Part shown: positions 61,955 through 64,000 of the stretch, piece after piece
Position numbering within the stretch: the stretch's first letter is position 1
Layout: the number at the start of each line of letters is the position of its first letter
NCBI RefSeq assembly: GCF_036077095.1
Contig: NZ_CP107960.1
Location: forward strand, 6,448,001 to 6,512,000
DNA from: Streptomyces sp. NBC_00376
GTDB taxonomy: Bacteria; Actinomycetota; Actinomycetes; Streptomycetales; Streptomycetaceae
Direction: 5' to 3'
Length of the DNA: 64,000 nt
Translations under genes and position numbers: made by a program
The notes under the pieces: generated by a model
What the model was told of the DNA's origin: nothing
Seen by the model: only the letters and a program-made list of their open reading frames with translations
Database searches by the model: none

Positions 61955-63112
61955 ATGGCCGAGGCATACATAGTCGAAGCGGTACGCACCCCGGTCGGCC
62001 GGCGCGGGGGCGGCCTCGGCGCCGTCCACCCCGCCGACCTCGGCGCCCATGTCCTGAAGGCCCTCGTCGAACGGACCGGGATCGACCCGGCGGCCGTGGA
62101 GGACGTGGTCTTCGGCTGCCTCGACACCGTCGGACCGCAGGCCGGCGACATCGCCCGCACCTGCTGGCTGGCGGCCGGACTGCCCGAGGAGGTCCCCGGC
62201 GTGACCGTCGACCGCCAGTGCGGCTCCTCCCAGCAGGCCCTGCACTTCGCCGCCCAGGGCGTCCTCTCCGGCACCCAGGACCTGGTCGTCGCTGGCGGCA
62301 CCCAGTCCATGACGCAGATCCCCATCGCCTTCGCCTCCCGCCAGGCCGCCGAACCCCTCGGGCTGACCGAGGGTCCGTACGCGGGCAGCGAGGGCTGGCG
62401 CGCCCGGTACGGCGACGCACCGGTCAACCAGTTCCACGGCGCCCAGTTGATCGCCGAGAAGTGGGACATCGGCCGCCAGGACATGGAGGAGTTCGCCCTC
62501 CGCTCCCACCGGCACGCGATCCGCGCCATCGACGAGGGCCGCTTCGCCCGCGAGACCGTCGCCCTCGCGGGCGTCACCACCGACGAGGGGACGCGCCGCG
62601 ACACCACCCTGGAGAAGATGGCGGCGCTGAAGCCGGTCCTGGACGGCGGCACGATCACCGCCGCGTGCTCCTCCCAGATCTCCGACGGCGCCGCCGCCCT
62701 GCTCATCGCCTCCGAGCGGGCCGTGGCCGAGCACGGCCTCACCCCGCGCGCCCGCGTCCACCACCTCTCGGTACGCGGCGAGGACCCGATCCGCATGCTG
62801 TCGGCACCGATCCCGGCCACCGCGTACGCGCTCAAGAAGGCCGGAATGACCATCGACGACATCGACCTGGTCGAGATCAACGAGGCATTCGCCCCCGTCG
62901 TCCTGGCCTGGCTGAAGGAGACCGGGGCCGACCCCGACCGGGTCAACGTCAACGGCGGCGGGATCGCCCTCGGTCACCCGCTCGGCGCAACCGGTGCGAA
63001 ATTGATGACGACACTGCTGCACGAACTGGAGCGCACCGGCGGCCGCTACGGGCTCCAGACCATGTGCGAGGGCGGCGGCCAGGCGAACGTGACGATCATC
63101 GAACGGCTCTGA
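61955..63112 (+). CDS. Acetyl-CoA acyltransferase (thiolase), FadA6-like
   Basis: Degradative thiolase of 385 aa. Nucleophile Cys in TVDRQCGSSQQALHFAAQG near 89, NEAFAPV near 310, the His in GGGIALGHPLGATGAK near 340 and the second Cys in MCEGGGQAN near 371. The N-terminus MAEAYIVEAVRTPVGRRGGGL and the DTVGPQAGDIARTCWLAAGLPEE stretch resemble FadA6 of the mycobacterial steroid C/D-ring regulon as I remember it. AAGGAG lies 8 nt upstream of ATG 61955. A terminator follows at 63134. Confidence 0.9.
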   Translation: MAEAYIVEAVRTPVGRRGGGLGAVHPADLGAHVLKALVERTGIDPAAVEDVVFGCLDTVGPQAGDIARTCWLAAGLPEEVPGVTVDRQCGSSQQALHFAAQGVLSGTQDLVVAGGTQSMTQIPIAFASRQAAEPLGLTEGPYAGSEGWRARYGDAPVNQFHGAQLIAEKWDIGRQDMEEFALRSHRHAIRAIDEGRFARETVALAGVTTDEGTRRDTTLEKMAALKPVLDGGTITAACSSQISDGAAALLIASERAVAEHGLTPRARVHHLSVRGEDPIRMLSAPIPATAYALKKAGMTIDDIDLVEINEAFAPVVLAWLKETGADPDRVNVNGGGIALGHPLGATGAKLMTTLLHELERTGGRYGLQTMCEGGGQANVTIIERL

Positions 63113-63133
63113 GCGCCGACCCGCCCCGAACAC

Positions 63134-63184
63134 GGCCGCCGGACCGCCCCGACACCCGGCGCGACAAGGATTCCGGCGGCCTTT
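63134..63184 (+). terminator. Terminator after the thiolase
   Basis: GGCCGCCGGA pairs perfectly with TCCGGCGGCC over a 28 nt loop and is followed by TTT. It lies 21 nt after the thiolase stop and isolates the cold-shock promoter. Confidence 0.65.
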
Positions 63185-63319
63185 CGTACCCCTCCCGGCC
63201 AGATACCGCAAGGGCCCGGACCAGAACACACCGACCGGCCGCGCGGCGTGTTTCCACCGCGGACCGGCGGAACGTGCTACGGTTGCCGAGTTGCAGTTTT
63301 GGTACCCATGAACTTTATG

Positions 63320-63350
63320 TGCGCCTGACGGGAATGCTTCCTCAGGCGCA
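63320..63350 (+). promoter_or_regulatory. Leader hairpin with U-rich tail upstream of the cold-shock gene
   Basis: TGCGCCTGA pairs perfectly with TCAGGCGCA around a 13 nt loop and is followed by TTATTGTTTT. That is an intrinsic-terminator shape placed about 100 nt before the start codon, so it could act as an attenuator or as part of a temperature-responsive leader. Confidence 0.6.
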
Positions 63351-63448
63351 TTATTGTTTTCCGGCTTTCTCCGGATGGGGCTCAATGCGGCGACTTGAAA
63401 TTCGTAAAGTGCGGATTTCCGGCACTGCACCTCTTTTAGGAGAATGAC

Positions 63449-63652
63449 ATGGCTACTGGAACCGTGAAGTGGTTCAACTCGGAAAAGGGCTTCGGCTTCA
63501 TCGAGCAGGACGGCGGCGGCGCCGACGTCTTCGCCCACTACTCCAACATCGCCACCTCGGGCTTCCGTGAGCTCCAGGAGGGCCAGAAGGTCTCCTTCGA
63601 CGTCACGCAGGGCCAGAAGGGCCCGCAGGCGGAGAACATCGTCCCGGCCTAA
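63449..63652 (+). CDS. Cold-shock protein (CspA family)
   Basis: Single-stranded nucleic-acid-binding protein of 67 aa, standard for the family. The RNP1 motif KGFGFI is at 14-19 and the RNP2-like motif VFAHY at 27-31; the opening [17 protein letters not shown] is diagnostic. It binds RNA and prevents secondary structure in the cytoplasm. TTTAGGAGA precedes the ATG by 6 nt. The long AT-rich, hairpin-bearing leader suggests post-transcriptional control. A probable RNA helicase gene follows, a sensible functional partner. Confidence 0.95.
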   Translation: MATGTVKWFNSEKGFGFIEQDGGGADVFAHYSNIATSGFRELQEGQKVSFDVTQGQKGPQAENIVPA

Positions 63653-63674
63653 TCGCCGGACGCGTACCTCGCAG

Positions 63675-63710
63675 CCGGGGCCCGCACCGTGAAGGTGCGG
63701 GTCCCGGTTT
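63675..63710 (+). terminator. Cold-shock gene terminator
   Basis: CCGGGGCCCGCACC pairs with GGTGCGGGTCCCGG (one G-U pair in 14) around a 5 nt loop and is followed by TTTGTG, 22 nt after the stop. Confidence 0.85.
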
Positions 63711-63851
63711 GTGCTGTCCCCGGGACATGTCGGAACAGGCGCGCCCGCCCACGGCGCCCGTCCCGGCAGCCCCATGCAGTTCCCCGCAGTCCCACGCAGT
63801 TCTCAGGAATCCCCAGGACTCCTCAGGAATCCCCCAGGAGGGCAATTCCGT

Positions 63852-64000
63852 ATGACCCGCTCCGAACGCCAGGACCGACCCGCCCGCAACCGCCCGTCGA
63901 GGGGGCGCGGCACGGCCCCGGCACAGGCAACCGCTAAGGGTTCCGGCAAGGGATCCGGCAAGGCGTCGCCCCGTCGCAGGGCCACGCCGCCGCAGGGCGA
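63852..64000 (+). CDS. Probable DEAD-box RNA helicase, N-terminus only (3' end outside window)
   Basis: A frame open from ATG 63852 to the window end encodes about 49 residues. They are Arg/Pro/Gly-rich and disordered, with KGSGKGSGK repeats and ending RRRATPPQG. AGGAGGG lies 9 nt upstream, a strong ribosome site. No helicase motif is reached. I infer a DEAD-box RNA helicase only because Streptomyces helicases that follow cold-shock genes have such basic N-terminal tails ending in RRRATPPQGEF-like sequence. Base composition and lack of stops support a real gene. Confidence 0.5.
   Translation, partial: MTRSERQDRPARNRPSRGRGTAPAQATAKGSGKGSGKASPRRRATPPQG

Larger units (their letters stand above)
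63113..63448. other. 336 bp intergenic region with the cold-shock gene leader
   Basis: The first 70 bp hold the thiolase terminator. TACGGT near 63279-63284 is a candidate -10, giving a leader of about 160 nt, unusually long for this window. From 63290 the DNA becomes much richer in A and T than its neighbours. It contains a strong hairpin at 63320-63350 with a U-rich tail, then AGTGC/GCACT near the ribosome site. Confidence 0.65.

Overview
The window reads as chromosomal core sequence from a Streptomyces or close relative. Base composition is very GC-rich, third codon positions are strongly G/C, GTG starts are common, and neighbouring genes often overlap by ATGA or GTGA. The order dnaE, his operon, hisI-trpE, trpC-trpM-trpB-trpA, lgt, gltBD matches what I remember of the Streptomyces coelicolor chromosome; that is recollection, not a search. 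I see no transposase, integrase, phage gene, tRNA, rRNA or CRISPR array. The only element that looks mobile-derived is a 195 bp inverted-repeat block at 55176-55370.

Layout. 1-8.2 kb: the tail of a cation/proton antiporter, an MscS channel, a small alpha/beta hydrolase, a secreted M43-type metalloprotease, a Tat-exported PhoD phosphatase, a membrane-anchored DsbA-like thioredoxin protein, a membrane protein and a DUF2252 protein. 8.4-21 kb: dnaE, a 59-residue basic protein, a NYN-domain putative nuclease, an ABC exporter pair, a DUF2567 protein, YbaK, a LON-domain protein, and two proteins of unknown function. 21-26.8 kb: the his operon hisD-hisC-hisB-(55 aa membrane protein)-hisH-priA-(Rid-like)-hisF, with almost every junction overlapping. 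26.9-28.8 kb: an ArsR-type regulator and an MFS exporter behind a paired TTGCGCAA site. 29.5-38.6 kb: hisI-trpE, three small membrane proteins, trpC, trpM, trpB-trpA, a second DsbA-like protein and lgt. No trpF is present; PriA is expected to supply both isomerase steps for His and Trp.

38.7-46.5 kb: a six-gene minus-strand operon, read from 46540 down, with four ADP-ribosylglycohydrolase (DraG-fold) domains in three proteins, a ribokinase-type PfkB kinase, a family III CoA transferase and a CitE/HpcH-type lyase. Five junctions, all but the first, overlap by exactly 4 nt. I know no named pathway with this composition, and it is the best candidate here for an undescribed system. 46.8-54 kb: a VIT1/CCC1-type transporter and the glutamate synthase pair gltBD, with a GlnR-like half-site ahead of gltB. 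54.1-57.3 kb: a rhomboid protease, a vWA protein, a HutD/Ves-like protein and a flavin-type oxidoreductase.

57.3-63.1 kb: a divergent acyl-CoA degradation cluster. An enoyl-CoA hydratase and two adjacent acyl-CoA dehydrogenases are on the minus strand; an IpdF-like SDR, a KstR2-like TetR and a FadA6-like thiolase are on the plus strand. A KstR2-like palindrome lies between them. This resembles part of the actinobacterial steroid ring C/D (HIP) pathway. The window closes with a cold-shock protein carrying a structured leader, then the start of a probable RNA helicase gene.
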